64,000 nucleotides of DNA, from contig NZ_BBWW01000001.1 of the NCBI RefSeq assembly GCF_001485215.1, positions 186,001-250,000 of the forward strand, given 5' to 3'. The position numbers and the translations under genes are program-made. This DNA is from Leptolyngbya sp. NIES-2104 (lineage in GTDB: Bacteria; Cyanobacteriota; Cyanobacteriia; Leptolyngbyales; Leptolyngbyaceae). The notes beneath the pieces are model-generated. The model made no database searches, was not told the DNA's origin, and saw nothing but the letters and a program-made list of their open reading frames with translations. Position 1 is the first letter of the stretch; the number at the start of each line of letters is the position of its first letter. Shown piece after piece: positions 44,638 to 54,620 of the stretch.

Positions 44638-45048
44638 GAAAAACTGCCCTAGTTCACATTAAACTTCGTGGTTTTACGGTTGCTTTTTGTCATAGTTTGC
44701 GGCGCTCTGTCTAAAACTGTGAACAAATCGTGAAAATATTATTAGCTTTTAGAGGAATTTTCGGAAAACACAATGAAGATTAATCGGTAAGGTGATAGGT
44801 GAGCAGATTTTTGAGGGCATTCTTTACCTCAGGAAATCTCTTCATAACTCAGATTTGTAAAGACAGTTCCTCATTACTCAAAGGATTGACTTGTCACCAT
44901 GTCTAAAATCAAAAAAATCCGCCATCTCACTTACGTACAAACACGCAGTAAATTTCTCGAACCTATGAAAATGTGGTAAAACCACCGTGAAAACACTGGA
45001 GTTGCCCTACCAAATCAACTAAGATGTTGCGAGGAGGTCAACAGCTTA
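44638..45048. other. 411-bp intergenic region
   Basis: Apart from one possible 26-codon ORF (44898-44978) no gene is seen. The stretch holds the upstream region of the DNA methyltransferase gene and, on the other side, of the secreted small protein, whose GAGGAGG ribosome site lies at 45031-45037. Composition is AT-rich and no large repeat is visible. Confidence 0.5.
44898..44978 (+). CDS. Possible 26-aa basic peptide
   Basis: ATG 44898 opens MSKIKKIRHLTYVQTR, ending at TAA 44976-44978. An AAAGGA lies about 15 bases upstream. Seven of the first sixteen residues are basic or aromatic. The evidence is thin. Confidence 0.25.
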
Positions 45049-45327
45049 ATGCTTTATCTTCATAGGTTGCTGCACATGAGTACGTTCTTTCGGATGGCAC
45101 TGACGGCAACTTTAGCTTTAGGTGCGTCTTTCTCGTTAATCGGATCAGAGAGTGTTCGAGCAGAAATCAGCAAAATGGCTGATGCGTCTACCGTTCCGCA
45201 AGTCGAAGGTTCGACAAGTTCCGTTTTTCGTTCCGCTGCTGAATCTGTCGTTGAACAGCGCGTTAGCACATTTGACCCCGAACCCAATGACCCACCTAAG
45301 CGCACTGGGGGTTCTGGTACACGATAG
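45049..45327 (+). CDS. Small secreted protein, unknown function
   Basis: 92 residues. A signal peptide (about 10-39, ending VRA) is followed by a 50-residue mature part with a Ser/Val-rich stretch and a tail PNDPPKRTGGSGTR. Tails of this Pro/Arg/Gly type recur in cyanobacterial exported proteins. ATG 45049 follows a strong GAGGAGG; ATG 45076 is possible too. A clear terminator follows. Confidence 0.62.
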   Translation: MLYLHRLLHMSTFFRMALTATLALGASFSLIGSESVRAEISKMADASTVPQVEGSTSSVFRSAAESVVEQRVSTFDPEPNDPPKRTGGSGTR

Positions 45328-45356
45328 CTTCAAGCTTTTCAATTTTGCGAAGTCAA

Positions 45357-45394
45357 GAATCCGTAGTTCAGAACCCTGGGCTACGGATTCTTTT
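45357..45394 (+). terminator. Intrinsic terminator
   Basis: Ten-bp perfect stem, 45357-45366 with 45381-45390 (GAATCCGTAG and its complement), loop of 14, then TTTTA. It ends the small secreted-protein gene. Confidence 0.8.
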
Positions 45395-45436
45395 ATGCCA
45401 TTCTGAGAAAAGATGCCGTTCGCCGAGAAATCGTTT

Positions 45437-46132
45437 ATGAGTCAACCGTATCCAGAAATCGACATCGCAGCTTTTATCGATCACTCTTTATTAACCCCGA
45501 TCGCAACTCCCGTCCAAGTCGAACAATGGTGTGAAGAAGCCGATCGCTATCGATTCGCGTCTGTTTGTGTTCTCCCTATCCACGTCAAACAAGCCGTAAA
45601 TTTACTGCACAACAAACAGCCGAAGGTTTCGACGGTGATTGGATTTCCATTAGGAGCGAATACGTCGATCGTCAAACGGTACGAAGCTGAAGAAGCTGTT
45701 GAAAATGGCGCAACCGAACTCGATATCGTCATCAATTTAAGCTGGCTGAAAACAGGTAATTTAGACGCGCTTCATCGAGAGATCGCTGAGATTCGGGAAT
45801 CTACAGGCTGCCCGATCAAAGCGATTTTAGAAATGGCACTTTTAACCGAGGAGGAAAAAAGAATTGCGGCTCAAGTCTGTATGGAGGCGGGTGCGGCTTT
45901 CCTCAAAACCAGCACAGGCTGGAATAAAGGCGCAACCGTGGCGGATGTCCGTCTTTTGAAAGAGATTGCGCGAGATCGGGTGGGAATTAAGGCTTCTGGG
46001 GGAATCCGTACCGCACAACAAGCCCTAGATTTAATCGTGGCAGGAGCGACCCGACTCGGAACCTCTAGAGGTGTCGAGTTATTGCGTCAGCGCGATACCC
46101 TAGAAGAGACCCCCTCAAACGAATCCGCATGA
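45437..46132 (+). CDS. deoC: Deoxyribose-phosphate aldolase
   Basis: 231 residues from ATG 45437 (an ATG at 45413 adds eight). Class I aldolase with the Schiff-base lysine in FLKTSTGW and the second conserved lysine in [11 protein letters not shown]. Other blocks are [22 protein letters not shown] and [14 protein letters not shown]. It cleaves 2-deoxyribose 5-phosphate to acetaldehyde and glyceraldehyde 3-phosphate. recO starts inside its stop (4-bp overlap), so the two are coupled in one operon. Confidence 0.94.
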   Translation: MSQPYPEIDIAAFIDHSLLTPIATPVQVEQWCEEADRYRFASVCVLPIHVKQAVNLLHNKQPKVSTVIGFPLGANTSIVKRYEAEEAVENGATELDIVINLSWLKTGNLDALHREIAEIRESTGCPIKAILEMALLTEEEKRIAAQVCMEAGAAFLKTSTGWNKGATVADVRLLKEIARDRVGIKASGGIRTAQQALDLIVAGATRLGTSRGVELLRQRDTLEETPSNESA

Positions 46133-47001
46133 GTCGAACTTACAAAGCGATCGGGATTAACCTTAAAGCGATGCCCTTGGGAGAGGCAGATCGAATCGTC
46201 ACCATTTTGACGAAGGAATTCGGATTGCTGAGAGCGGTTGCAATGGGGGCAAGAAAACAAAATTCTAAACTCGGTGGGCGCAGCGGTCTGTTTGTCGTGA
46301 ACGAATTACTCATGGCAAAAGGTCGATCGCTTGACAAAATCACCCAAGCCGAAACGCTCGAATCCTACCCAGGACTGGCACGAAACCTGAAAAAATTAAC
46401 CGCAGGGCAATATTTAGCCGAACTCACCCTTCAGCAGGCTCTTAGCGAACAGCCGCAAGAAGAACTGTTCTATCTATTAAATGAGCATCTCGGACGGATT
46501 GAGCAATGTGACGATGCCGAAGTGCTGCCTCGATTAATTCATGCCGTTTATCAGCTTTTGGTTGTTGCGGGAATTGCGCCTCAAGTGCATCAATGTAGTG
46601 TCACTGGAGCCGTGATTCAACCGGATTTCGAGAACCCGGATGTGCAAGCAGGATTTAGTAGCGCGATCGGGGGAGTCGTGAAACTTGAAGAACTCGATCG
46701 TATGGTTGAAGAACAGAGTCCTGCTTACCGAGTCCAGTCACCTGTGGGAGAATATCGAGTAGCGAATGTTCAAACCGTCCGCAAATCTCGTCCCGCTCTT
46801 AACGTGCCGCTTCATGCCCCAGAACTGGCAGCCCTTCAGCATCTCCCCCAAGCTGAACCCCCTACGCCCGACCAGCACCCGATCTCGGTCTGGCTCACTC
46901 TCGAAAAGTTGCTTCGCCAGTACGCGCAGTATCACTTCGATCAACCGATTCGATCTGCTGCCCTGATTGAAAGCTGTTTTGCACCCGATTCGATGCTGTA
47001 A
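46129..47001 (+). CDS. recO: DNA repair protein RecO
   Basis: 290 residues. The N-terminal OB-fold reads [39 protein letters not shown]; the middle helical part has [17 protein letters not shown] reduced zinc-region follows ([11 protein letters not shown]). RecO loads RecA with RecF/RecR at gaps. It is coupled to deoC and followed two bases later by an MFS gene. Confidence 0.93.
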   Translation: MSRTYKAIGINLKAMPLGEADRIVTILTKEFGLLRAVAMGARKQNSKLGGRSGLFVVNELLMAKGRSLDKITQAETLESYPGLARNLKKLTAGQYLAELTLQQALSEQPQEELFYLLNEHLGRIEQCDDAEVLPRLIHAVYQLLVVAGIAPQVHQCSVTGAVIQPDFENPDVQAGFSSAIGGVVKLEELDRMVEEQSPAYRVQSPVGEYRVANVQTVRKSRPALNVPLHAPELAALQHLPQAEPPTPDQHPISVWLTLEKLLRQYAQYHFDQPIRSAALIESCFAPDSML

Positions 47002-47003
47002 CC

Positions 47004-48539
47004 ATGATGCGACCTTCCCCTGCCGATTACGTCCTGATGTCCACCCCGATCGACCACGATTCACGATCGCGGATTGAGCCATTTCAGTCCCAACCCCCGA
47101 ACCGATCGATGCCGTCTCCGATGCTCAAAGAAGATCTTTTTCCCGAATCGAACGGGGGTTTCGTCCCTGAAAACGGTTCAGCTAAATACGTTTCAGAAGA
47201 TAAACCTGTCGCACCTCAGCCTCCAGAAGAAGAGCCAGAAGGATTTGTCCCGGTTCTGAAGAATCGGAATTTTCTCACGCTCTGGTCTGGACAAGTGTTT
47301 TCGCAACTCTCAGATAAGGTTTATCTAGTGTTGATGATTGCGCTGATTGCCAGTCGATTCCAGTCAGAAGGGCAGACGATCAGCGGTTGGGTGTCCTCGA
47401 TCATGATTGCGTTTACGATTCCGGCAATTTTGTTTGGATCGATCGCGGGGGTGTATGTCGATCGCTGGTCGAAAAAAGGTGTTCTCGTTGCGACAAATCT
47501 ACTCCGAGGAGCGCTCGTTTTCATTCTTCCGATCTTGCTTTGGCTGACAAAAGGATGGACAACGTTCGGCGGCTTGCCTGTTGGATTTTGCTTGCTCTTG
47601 GGTGTAACCTTTCTCGTTTCCACCTTGACCCAATTTTTCGCACCCGCAGAACAGTCGATCATGCCACTTGTGGTAGAGAAACGGCACTTACTTCCGGCGA
47701 ATTCGCTCTATACGACGACCGCGATGGCATCGGTGATTATCGGGTTTGCGGTGGGTGAACCGTTGTTAGCGCTGGCGGATACGATCGCGAGTTGGTTCGG
47801 TGCAGGAACGGATTTCGGCAAAGAATTACTGGTCGGGGGCGGATATGTGATCGCTGGAGTCCTCTTGCTTTTGATGCGAACAGGCGAGAAGCAGCAAGAC
47901 ATTGCTCCCGAAGATCAGCCGCACGTCTGGGAAGATATCAAAGACGGATTGCGCTTTCTCAAAAAACATGCTCATGTCAGAGGTGCACTGATTCAGCTTG
48001 TGATTTTGTTCTCGATTTTTGCAGCGTTGGCAGTTTTAGCGGTTCGGCTGGCGGAAGTGATGCCTGAGATTAAATCCTCGCAGTTTGGATTTCTCTTAGC
48101 GGCAGGCGGCGTAGGAATGGCAGCAGGAGCCGCATTACTCGGAACATTTGGACAGCGATTTGCTCATGCTCGATTAGGAACGATCGGATCGATCGGCATG
48201 GCAGCTTGTCTAACCGGAATCGGCTTTTTCTACACGCATCTCTGGATCACATTGGCATTACTGACTTCATTAGGAGCGTTTGCGGCACTGATTGGAATTC
48301 CGATGCAAACCACGATTCAGCAAGAAACCCCAGAAGATATGCGCGGAAAAGTCTTTGGGCTTCAGAATAATGCTGTGAACATTGCATTATCGTTGCCGTT
48401 GGTGTTAGCTGGAGTTTCTGAAACGATTTTTGGGTTGAGGATTGTATTCTTGGCACTTGCGGCTTTGACGATCGCAGGGGGATCATTAACCTGGTATATT
48501 TCACATACCAATGATGACAATCAAGATGAAAAAGCTTAA
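47004..48539 (+). CDS. MFS transporter with polar N-terminal extension
   Basis: 511 residues. About 85 polar, Pro-rich residues precede 10-12 helices. KNRNFLTLWSGQVFSQLSDKVYLVLMIALIASRF and AGVYVDRWSKKGVLVATNLLRG are typical of the MFS_3/EntS-like efflux group. The substrate is unknown. It is the third gene of a deoC-recO-MFS operon; the start lies 2 bases after recO. Internal ATGs at 47037 or later could be the true start. Confidence 0.85.
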   Translation: MMRPSPADYVLMSTPIDHDSRSRIEPFQSQPPNRSMPSPMLKEDLFPESNGGFVPENGSAKYVSEDKPVAPQPPEEEPEGFVPVLKNRNFLTLWSGQVFSQLSDKVYLVLMIALIASRFQSEGQTISGWVSSIMIAFTIPAILFGSIAGVYVDRWSKKGVLVATNLLRGALVFILPILLWLTKGWTTFGGLPVGFCLLLGVTFLVSTLTQFFAPAEQSIMPLVVEKRHLLPANSLYTTTAMASVIIGFAVGEPLLALADTIASWFGAGTDFGKELLVGGGYVIAGVLLLLMRTGEKQQDIAPEDQPHVWEDIKDGLRFLKKHAHVRGALIQLVILFSIFAALAVLAVRLAEVMPEIKSSQFGFLLAAGGVGMAAGAALLGTFGQRFAHARLGTIGSIGMAACLTGIGFFYTHLWITLALLTSLGAFAALIGIPMQTTIQQETPEDMRGKVFGLQNNAVNIALSLPLVLAGVSETIFGLRIVFLALAALTIAGGSLTWYISHTNDDNQDEKA

Positions 48540-48608
48540 GCGCTGAAGATATGTCGCTTCTATCACCTTGAGCTTTCCTTAACCCTTAGTTTCTATAACT
48601 AAACTCAA

Positions 48609-49853
48609 ATGCACATCGCTTGGCTTGGCAAGAAAACGCCGTTTTGCGGCAACGTTACCTACAGTCGAGAAGTTACGAACGCCCTGTTAGATCGCGAACA
48701 TCAAGTCAGCTTCTTCCACTTTGCACAGGAAGAAGCCGTTCCCGATAACTTTCCCGATCATAGAGAAATTCAAATTCCGTTCTTATATAAATCGCAGATC
48801 TATACCATTCCAACCTTAAAATCTGCCAAAGTTCTAGAACAAGCGCTTAGAAATCTGACTCCAAAACCGGATATTGTTCACGCTTCACTGACATTATCGC
48901 CGCTCGATTTTATGCTGCCTGAGATTTGTCAGGCGTTGAATTTGCCGCTAGTTGCAACTTTTCATCCAGCCTTCGATCGTAAACTCCGCAACATTACATC
49001 AGGGACGCAACACCTGATGTATCAACTGTATGCGCCCTCTTTGGCAAAATATGATCGAGTGATCATTTTCTCCAGAATCCAACGCGATTTACTCATCAAA
49101 CTAGGCGTTCCAGCAGAAAAAATTGCGGTGATTCCGAACGGTGTTGATAATGAAAAATATTCACCCGGAGCATCATCGTTCAAAGCCCAATTAGGCGCAA
49201 AACGATCGTTTCTGTATCAAGGTCGAATCGCACCTGAAAAGAACGTCGAATCGTTGCTCAAGGCTTGGAAACAGGCAAACATGGGCGATGATTGCAAACT
49301 GGTGATTGTTGGAAATCACGGCACATTGGCGGCTTCATTGATTCCGTTCTACGGGGAAGAACATGGAATCAAATGGCTGGGATTTTTAGCAGATGAACGC
49401 GATCGTATTAACATTCTCCGCAGCACCGATGTTTTTATCTTGCCTTCGTTAGTGGAAGGATTGTCTCTTTCGCTTCTAGAAGCAATGGCGTGTGGCGTTG
49501 CGTGTGTTGCCACAGATGCGGGCGCAGATGGTGAAGTGCTCGAAGACGAAGCGGGAATTGTGCTGGAAACTCAGCGAGTCACTTCACAGCTTAGAGCCTT
49601 ACTCCCACAACTTCGAGATCATGCGAGTTGGACGAAACTATTAGGAGAGAAAGCCAGACAGCGCGTAGAAGAGCGCTATACCTTGAGCAGTAATATTTCT
49701 CAGGTCGAAGCTCTCTATGAAGACTTGCTGAGAGAACATCGTTCTCGGCGGCGGGTTCCAGTCTTGAATCGGATTCCTTCAATTTGGCGATCGACTTCCT
49801 TCGACTTGCCACGTGGACGGTATCCGATCTCGATCGAATTGCCGAGCGATTAA
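48609..49853 (+). CDS. GT4-family glycosyltransferase
   Basis: 414 residues, GT-B fold. The acceptor half starts MHIAWLGKKTPFCGNVTYSREV; the donor half begins near 190 with FLYQGRIAPEKNVESLLKAW and has the nucleotide-sugar motif DVFILPSLVEGLSLSLLEAMACG. Cyanobacterial digalactosyldiacylglycerol synthase (DgdA) is a GT4 enzyme of this size and start, so DgdA is a possibility that needs comparison. Otherwise a general GT4 sugar transferase at the membrane. Confidence 0.85.
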   Translation: MHIAWLGKKTPFCGNVTYSREVTNALLDREHQVSFFHFAQEEAVPDNFPDHREIQIPFLYKSQIYTIPTLKSAKVLEQALRNLTPKPDIVHASLTLSPLDFMLPEICQALNLPLVATFHPAFDRKLRNITSGTQHLMYQLYAPSLAKYDRVIIFSRIQRDLLIKLGVPAEKIAVIPNGVDNEKYSPGASSFKAQLGAKRSFLYQGRIAPEKNVESLLKAWKQANMGDDCKLVIVGNHGTLAASLIPFYGEEHGIKWLGFLADERDRINILRSTDVFILPSLVEGLSLSLLEAMACGVACVATDAGADGEVLEDEAGIVLETQRVTSQLRALLPQLRDHASWTKLLGEKARQRVEERYTLSSNISQVEALYEDLLREHRSRRRVPVLNRIPSIWRSTSFDLPRGRYPISIELPSD

Positions 49854-50112
49854 TCTTGTCCTGACTTAAGTGTTTCACCTTTTGATGGAGTCATTCTGTC
49901 CGTTATCCCGGTGAAATGAGAGCATCAACGACTAAAGTAATAGCAATCTTTTAAGGTGTTTTAAGTGATTTAACTTTGCTTGGACATTCGTAAAAAATAA
50001 GTTCAAAGCAGTGCTGCGTAGAGCGACTCTCTGCACGTAACTCTGAAGCTTTCAAAGGTTCTAACTTTAATCGTTTGTTGTACTCGTCAAAACACAAGAC
50101 AGGGACGAAATA

Positions 50113-50532
50113 ATGAATTGGTTTATCTCTGTAAAACAGTTTGAAGACCTCGCAACGGCTAGACCTGATCCGCCTTATGTCCTGTTATTCGTGGGCTTGT
50201 TTATTACTCTGACCTGTGCGATTCCCTTCGTAGTTCTAATTCGCCAACGAATTGATTATTGGGCTAAAAACCTTTCTGCTAGTTCCTTGCCTGTTCGAGG
50301 AGCAGTACAGGTTATTTTGCCATTCTCAGGCATGATGGGCGGAATCTGCATCTTTATTGCTTCTGCATTGGAAGTTTTTGGTGTTCCAGTTTTACCCGCC
50401 TTTTTCGTTGCCGTACTCCTTGTTTTATTGAGTAGCTATCTTGCTTGGTGGCAATTAGGTAGAGTCTTGAGTCAGAAAGCGGTACGCCGTCATTTGGATG
50501 AAGCTTCTGATTTTCCTTCTCACCAAAGTTGA
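50113..50532 (+). CDS. Small membrane protein, unknown function
   Basis: 139 residues with three hydrophobic segments (about 22-46, 63-90 and 92-113) and a polar tail ending FPSHQS. GGGACGAAATA lies before the ATG. No family is recognised. It is convergent with lysS (15-bp gap). The 259-bp region upstream is AT-rich and holds no other gene. Confidence 0.65.
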   Translation: MNWFISVKQFEDLATARPDPPYVLLFVGLFITLTCAIPFVVLIRQRIDYWAKNLSASSLPVRGAVQVILPFSGMMGGICIFIASALEVFGVPVLPAFFVAVLLVLLSSYLAWWQLGRVLSQKAVRRHLDEASDFPSHQS

Positions 50533-50547
50533 GGAATTTTGATTAGA

Positions 50548-52050
50548 TTATTCCTCAGTGTCCGCTTTTTCGGGTTTCAATAACGGGAACGCAATCACAT
50601 CGCGAATACTTGCAGAATCGGTTAATAGCATCACTAATCGATCGATACCAATTCCCAAGCCTCCCGTTGGTGGCATTCCGTATTCTAAAGCGGTGAGAAA
50701 ATCTTCATCGACTCCATGCGCTTCGAGATCTCCGGCAGCTTTTCGAGCAGATTGGGCTTCTAAGCGATCGCGTTGATCCAGCGGATCAGTCAACTCTGAA
50801 AAACTATTCGCGGTTTCCCGTCCAACGATGAACAGTTCAAAGCGTTCGACTAATCCAGGCTTCGATCGATGCGGTTTTGCCAATGGTGAAATCTCAACCG
50901 GATAATCTAGGATAAATGTCGGCTGGATCAAAGTTGTTTCAACGGTTTGTTCAAAAGCTTCATTGAGAAGTTTACCGATCGATGGACAGTCTTCAACGTC
51001 TTGAATGCCTGCTATTTTCGCCGCTTCTTTTGCTGCTTCTAAATCGGTGAACTGAGCAAAATCGATCCCCGTTTTTTCCTGCACAATGTCGTGCATTGTC
51101 ACCCGTCGCCAAGGAGGAGTGAGGTCAACTTCTTCGCCCTGGTAGCTAATTTTCAGCGTTCCGAGAACTTTCTGCGCCACGTTTGCGATGATGGCTTCAG
51201 TGAGGTTCATCATGTCGTGATAGTCGGCGTAAGCTTGATAAAGCTCGATCGTTGTAAACTCCGGATTGTGCCGCGTCGAAATTCCTTCATTTCTGAAGAT
51301 GCGACCGAGTTCAAACACTTTCTCAAATCCACCGACAATCAACCGCTTTAAGTGCAGTTCGGTTGCAATCCGCAGATAAAGCTGCATATCTAAAGTGTTG
51401 TGATACGTGATGAATGGACGCGCATCGGCTCCACCCGCTTCACTCATCAACACAGGCGTTTCAATTTCGATAAAGCCTTGTTCGTCCAAATAACGACGAA
51501 TTCCGGCAGTAACCAATGCCCGTTTACGGAACGTATCGCGCACTTCAGGATTTACGATCAAATCTACGTACCGTTGACGATACCGTTTCGCGACATCCGT
51601 TAACCCATGCCACTTATCCGGCAATGGCAATAAGGATTTTGTTAAAAGTGTATATTCCTTGACATAGATTGATAATTCGCCTTTATCGGTGCGCTTGAGC
51701 GTTCCTTTCACACCCAAAAAATCACCCGCATCTGAAAGCTTATCAAGCTGTTTGAAGGCATTCTCACCCATGTGTTCTTGAATCCGCTTCTTTTCTAGAT
51801 AAAGCTGAATCGTTCCGGTTTCATCCTGAATCGTGAAGAACGCCAACTTCCCTAAAAAGCGCCGGAGCATCACTCGACCTGCGATCGCAACTTCAGTCGG
51901 ATCTTCCTCACCGTTCGGTAACTCCGCATATTTTTTCTGCAACTCTGCTGCTGAATGAGTCGATTCCCAGCGGTAGGCATAAGGATTGATCCCCAACTGT
52001 TTGAGTTGGTCAACTTTCTCGATGCGAGTTTGGCGGAGTTCGTCTGACAT
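50548..52050 (-). CDS. lysS: Lysyl-tRNA synthetase, class II
   Basis: 500 residues. An OB-fold anticodon-binding domain (about 50-150) with [26 protein letters not shown] is followed by the class II core: motif 1 in [27 protein letters not shown], motif 2 in [21 protein letters not shown] and motif 3 in [20 protein letters not shown]. All parts are intact. It charges tRNA-Lys. Confidence 0.97.
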   Translation of the reverse strand: MSDELRQTRIEKVDQLKQLGINPYAYRWESTHSAAELQKKYAELPNGEEDPTEVAIAGRVMLRRFLGKLAFFTIQDETGTIQLYLEKKRIQEHMGENAFKQLDKLSDAGDFLGVKGTLKRTDKGELSIYVKEYTLLTKSLLPLPDKWHGLTDVAKRYRQRYVDLIVNPEVRDTFRKRALVTAGIRRYLDEQGFIEIETPVLMSEAGGADARPFITYHNTLDMQLYLRIATELHLKRLIVGGFEKVFELGRIFRNEGISTRHNPEFTTIELYQAYADYHDMMNLTEAIIANVAQKVLGTLKISYQGEEVDLTPPWRRVTMHDIVQEKTGIDFAQFTDLEAAKEAAKIAGIQDVEDCPSIGKLLNEAFEQTVETTLIQPTFILDYPVEISPLAKPHRSKPGLVERFELFIVGRETANSFSELTDPLDQRDRLEAQSARKAAGDLEAHGVDEDFLTALEYGMPPTGGLGIGIDRLVMLLTDSASIRDVIAFPLLKPEKADTEE

Positions 52051-52178
52051 GAGTCGTAAGGGAGAGAATGCAGTCTCTCATTATAGGGGGTTTGCTGAAA
52101 TTGCAGTGCGGATGACCTCGATTCACTTGACACGCTAAGATAGGCTTTGGTCTTATCACGCCACATAGGGTTGTCGCT

Positions 52179-52937
52179 GTGCTGAAAAGCCTGATTGCTG
52201 ACTTCAAAATTATTTTCGATCGTGACCCTGCCGCCCGGAACTGGATGGAAGTGCTGTTCTGCTATCCAGGGCTGCAAGCTTTGATGTTTCATCGGTTCGC
52301 TCACTGGATGTTTAAAGTGGGGGTGCCATTTATGCCGAGATTTATTTCGCAGATTGCCCGATTTTTTACCGGAATTGAGATTCACCCTGGAGCCACGATC
52401 GGTCAAGGAGTCTTTATCGATCACGGCATGGGTGTGGTGATCGGAGAAACTGCGATCGTGGGAGATTATGCACTAATTTATCAAGGAGTCACGCTCGGCG
52501 GAACCGGAAAAGAATGTGGAAAACGACATCCAACTCTGGGCGAAAATGTCGTCGTCGGTGCGGGTGCGAAAGTTTTAGGAAACATTCAGCTTGGGAATAA
52601 CGTGCGAATCGGAGCGGGATCAGTCGTGCTGCGCGATGTTCCGTCGGATTGTACCGTTGTCGGTGTTCCGGGTCGAATTGTATATCGCGCAGGGGAACGA
52701 GTTGATCCCTTAGAGCATGGACGATTGCCGGACTCTGAAGCGCAAGTGATTCGGGCATTAGTCGATCGAATTGAATCCTTAGAGCAACAGATCCAAATGC
52801 TGCAAACTCGTGAATCGTTGGCGGTTTGTTATGCGATGCCTGCTGTGGATTCTAAACCGGAACCTGTGGCAGAAGGGGAAGCGTGCCGATTGCGCGATCG
52901 CATCATCGACGAATTTTTGGACGGAGCCGGAATCTAA
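52179..52937 (+). CDS. cysE: Serine O-acetyltransferase
   Basis: 252 residues from GTG 52179. The helical N-terminal part RNWMEVLFCYPGLQALMFHRFAHW leads to left-handed beta-helix repeats: GIEIHPGATIGQGVFIDHGMGVVIGETAIVG, with the catalytic His-Asp and the GTGKECGKRHPTLG loop. It makes O-acetylserine for cysteine synthesis. A coiled-coil tail of about 60 residues (VIRALVDRIESLEQQIQML) is longer than in enteric CysE and lacks the usual C-terminal Ile that binds cysteine synthase; the protein ends GAGI, so binding may survive. Confidence 0.95.
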   Translation: MLKSLIADFKIIFDRDPAARNWMEVLFCYPGLQALMFHRFAHWMFKVGVPFMPRFISQIARFFTGIEIHPGATIGQGVFIDHGMGVVIGETAIVGDYALIYQGVTLGGTGKECGKRHPTLGENVVVGAGAKVLGNIQLGNNVRIGAGSVVLRDVPSDCTVVGVPGRIVYRAGERVDPLEHGRLPDSEAQVIRALVDRIESLEQQIQMLQTRESLAVCYAMPAVDSKPEPVAEGEACRLRDRIIDEFLDGAGI

Positions 52938-53037
52938 GCCTTTTGGACACGCCTCAAGAGGGAGGAAACTGCCTGCCTAGCTACGAACATGAAAGCAGAG
53001 CATCGCTCATCAATCTTTGTAGAAACAGGACAGTTTT

Positions 53038-53658
53038 ATGTTCAGAAAGTATTTTATCGTAGCGATTTCTGCGATCGTGGGATTATGTTTTGCGATCGGA
53101 GGTTCGTTCTTTTCGCAGGTGAATGCTCAAACACCTAGAGTGCCCGCTGTCCCCGCTCAACAAGCGAATGCCGTTGATTTGGCGTTTGTGAATGAAGCGG
53201 CGCAGTTTGGAGAAGCAAATATCATGCTCGGTCAATTGGCACTGCAACGATCGCAAAATCAGTCAGTGCGTCAGTTTGCTCAAGCTGAAGTCGCAGAACA
53301 GCAGAATAATAAACAACAGTTAACGCGAATTGCTCCTCAACTCCGTGTAACCCTGCCAACGGTTCCAGGTCCGAAGTATCAGGCGCTCATGCAACGGTTC
53401 CGACAACTATCAGGAACACAGTTTGATAATGCTTATCTAGACGAGGGTGTTAATGCTCATCTAGAGGCTGCGTCTTTGTTCCAGCGTGAAGCAGCATTCG
53501 GTCGTAATCCTAGTTTGATTTCACTTGTGAATCAAGGATTGCCAATCATCAATCGGCACTTCACAATCGCAAGCCAATTAACGAACTATCGCTTTGCTCA
53601 AGTCCCCAGACGATACAACGAAGCAGCGGTTCCTTCTACGACTCCACGCGCTCAGTAA
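53038..53658 (+). CDS. Secreted DUF4142 (ferritin-like helical) protein
   Basis: 206 residues. Signal peptide about 1-30, ending VNAQ. The mature part is a helical bundle: DLAFVNEAAQFGEANIMLGQLALQRSQNQSVRQFAQAEVAEQ and the later TQFDNAYLDEGVNAHLEAASLFQREAA are the DUF4142 signatures. Function is unknown; stress-related roles have been suggested for the family. A strong terminator follows. Confidence 0.87.
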   Translation: MFRKYFIVAISAIVGLCFAIGGSFFSQVNAQTPRVPAVPAQQANAVDLAFVNEAAQFGEANIMLGQLALQRSQNQSVRQFAQAEVAEQQNNKQQLTRIAPQLRVTLPTVPGPKYQALMQRFRQLSGTQFDNAYLDEGVNAHLEAASLFQREAAFGRNPSLISLVNQGLPIINRHFTIASQLTNYRFAQVPRRYNEAAVPSTTPRAQ

Positions 53659-53676
53659 AATCGTAGAGTTCAAATT

Positions 53677-53711
53677 AAACCCGATCTTGAGATTGTCAAG
53701 ATCGGGTTTTT
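53677..53711 (+). terminator. Intrinsic terminator
   Basis: Fourteen-bp perfect stem (53677-53690 with 53696-53709), loop of five, ending in TTTTT. It ends the DUF4142 gene. Confidence 0.9.
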
Positions 53712-53782
53712 ATAGTACATTTTTTCTAGATTGAATCTGATTTCGTGGTGCATAATTCAGAAGCAATTTCACGATCGAACTT

Positions 53783-54001
53783 ATGGCAAACTATCAGCAA
53801 ATCGAGTATCGCATCGGTAAAGATGGCAAAGTCACAGAAACAGTGTTGAATGGTGCGGGTGAAAGTTGTACATTAGCGACCGAAGATTTAGAACGATCGC
53901 TGGGATCGATCGAGTCCCGTGATTTGTTGCCTGAGTATCACGACAATGCCGATAATTCTCTAACTGTGGAACAATCTCAAACGATTCAGCAGCAGGAGTG
54001 A
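53783..54001 (+). CDS. DUF2997 family small protein
   Basis: 72 residues starting MANYQQIEYRIGKDGKVTE, with NGAGESCTLATEDLERSLG, the DUF2997 signature. Members are small acidic proteins frequent in cyanobacteria, often near AAA+ or chaperone genes. Function is unknown. It leads a three-gene operon; the GrpE-like gene starts one base after its stop. Confidence 0.85.
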   Translation: MANYQQIEYRIGKDGKVTETVLNGAGESCTLATEDLERSLGSIESRDLLPEYHDNADNSLTVEQSQTIQQQE

Positions 54002-54002
54002 T

Positions 54003-54620
54003 ATGGATTTGAGTGTTGTTGGATTGTCGCTCGGTTTAGTTGGACTTGGTGGCTTTTATTGGCGATCGACGAAAGCCGCTCAAGCGACAGAGGCAATATT
54101 GCGATCGAACATTGATGATCTCAAGCAAACTCAAAGTGATCTTGAACAAAAACTAGAAACTGCGATCGCAGATTGGCAAACGAGTCAGCGAGAGAAAGCG
54201 GTTTTGGAAGTTCAGATCGAGGAATTTAAACAACAGTGCGCGAGATTGCGATCGCAGTTAGAAACGCAATCCACTCAAACTCAACAAGATTCCGAAATCA
54301 AAGCATTCGAGCAGATTCAATCTTTGTTAACCCAATATCCGAGTGTTCGACGAATGGCAGAATCTAAACCAGATTTACCTGCTCGAAATTTGATCGGAAT
54401 GTTTACTGCACTCGATAACTTGATGAAATTTTGGGGCTATCAAGCGATCGGGCAACCTTGGGAGCAAACCGAGTATGATCCTCAATTGCATCAGGGTGAT
54501 GTTGGCAATTTGCAGCCCGGAGAATCGGTGTATGTACGATTTGTTGGATATCGGAATGACGATCGTATTTTAGTACCTGCCAAGGTCAGTCGAACTTTAC
54601 CCGCTGGAGCAACCTCATGA
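54003..54620 (+). CDS. Membrane-anchored GrpE-like protein
   Basis: 205 residues. An N-terminal helix (about 3-20) is followed by a long coiled coil (about 30-100), a helical segment LIGMFTALDNLMKFWGYQAIG, and a beta-domain with EQTEYDPQLHQGDVGNLQPGESVYVRFVGYRNDDRILVPAKV. The YDPxxH and GYxxxDRILxPAxV patterns are those of the GrpE wing. GrpE is the nucleotide exchange factor of DnaK. The membrane helix and loss of the normal N-terminus make this a variant dedicated to the Hsp70 gene it overlaps by 4 bp. Confidence 0.75.
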   Translation: MDLSVVGLSLGLVGLGGFYWRSTKAAQATEAILRSNIDDLKQTQSDLEQKLETAIADWQTSQREKAVLEVQIEEFKQQCARLRSQLETQSTQTQQDSEIKAFEQIQSLLTQYPSVRRMAESKPDLPARNLIGMFTALDNLMKFWGYQAIGQPWEQTEYDPQLHQGDVGNLQPGESVYVRFVGYRNDDRILVPAKVSRTLPAGATS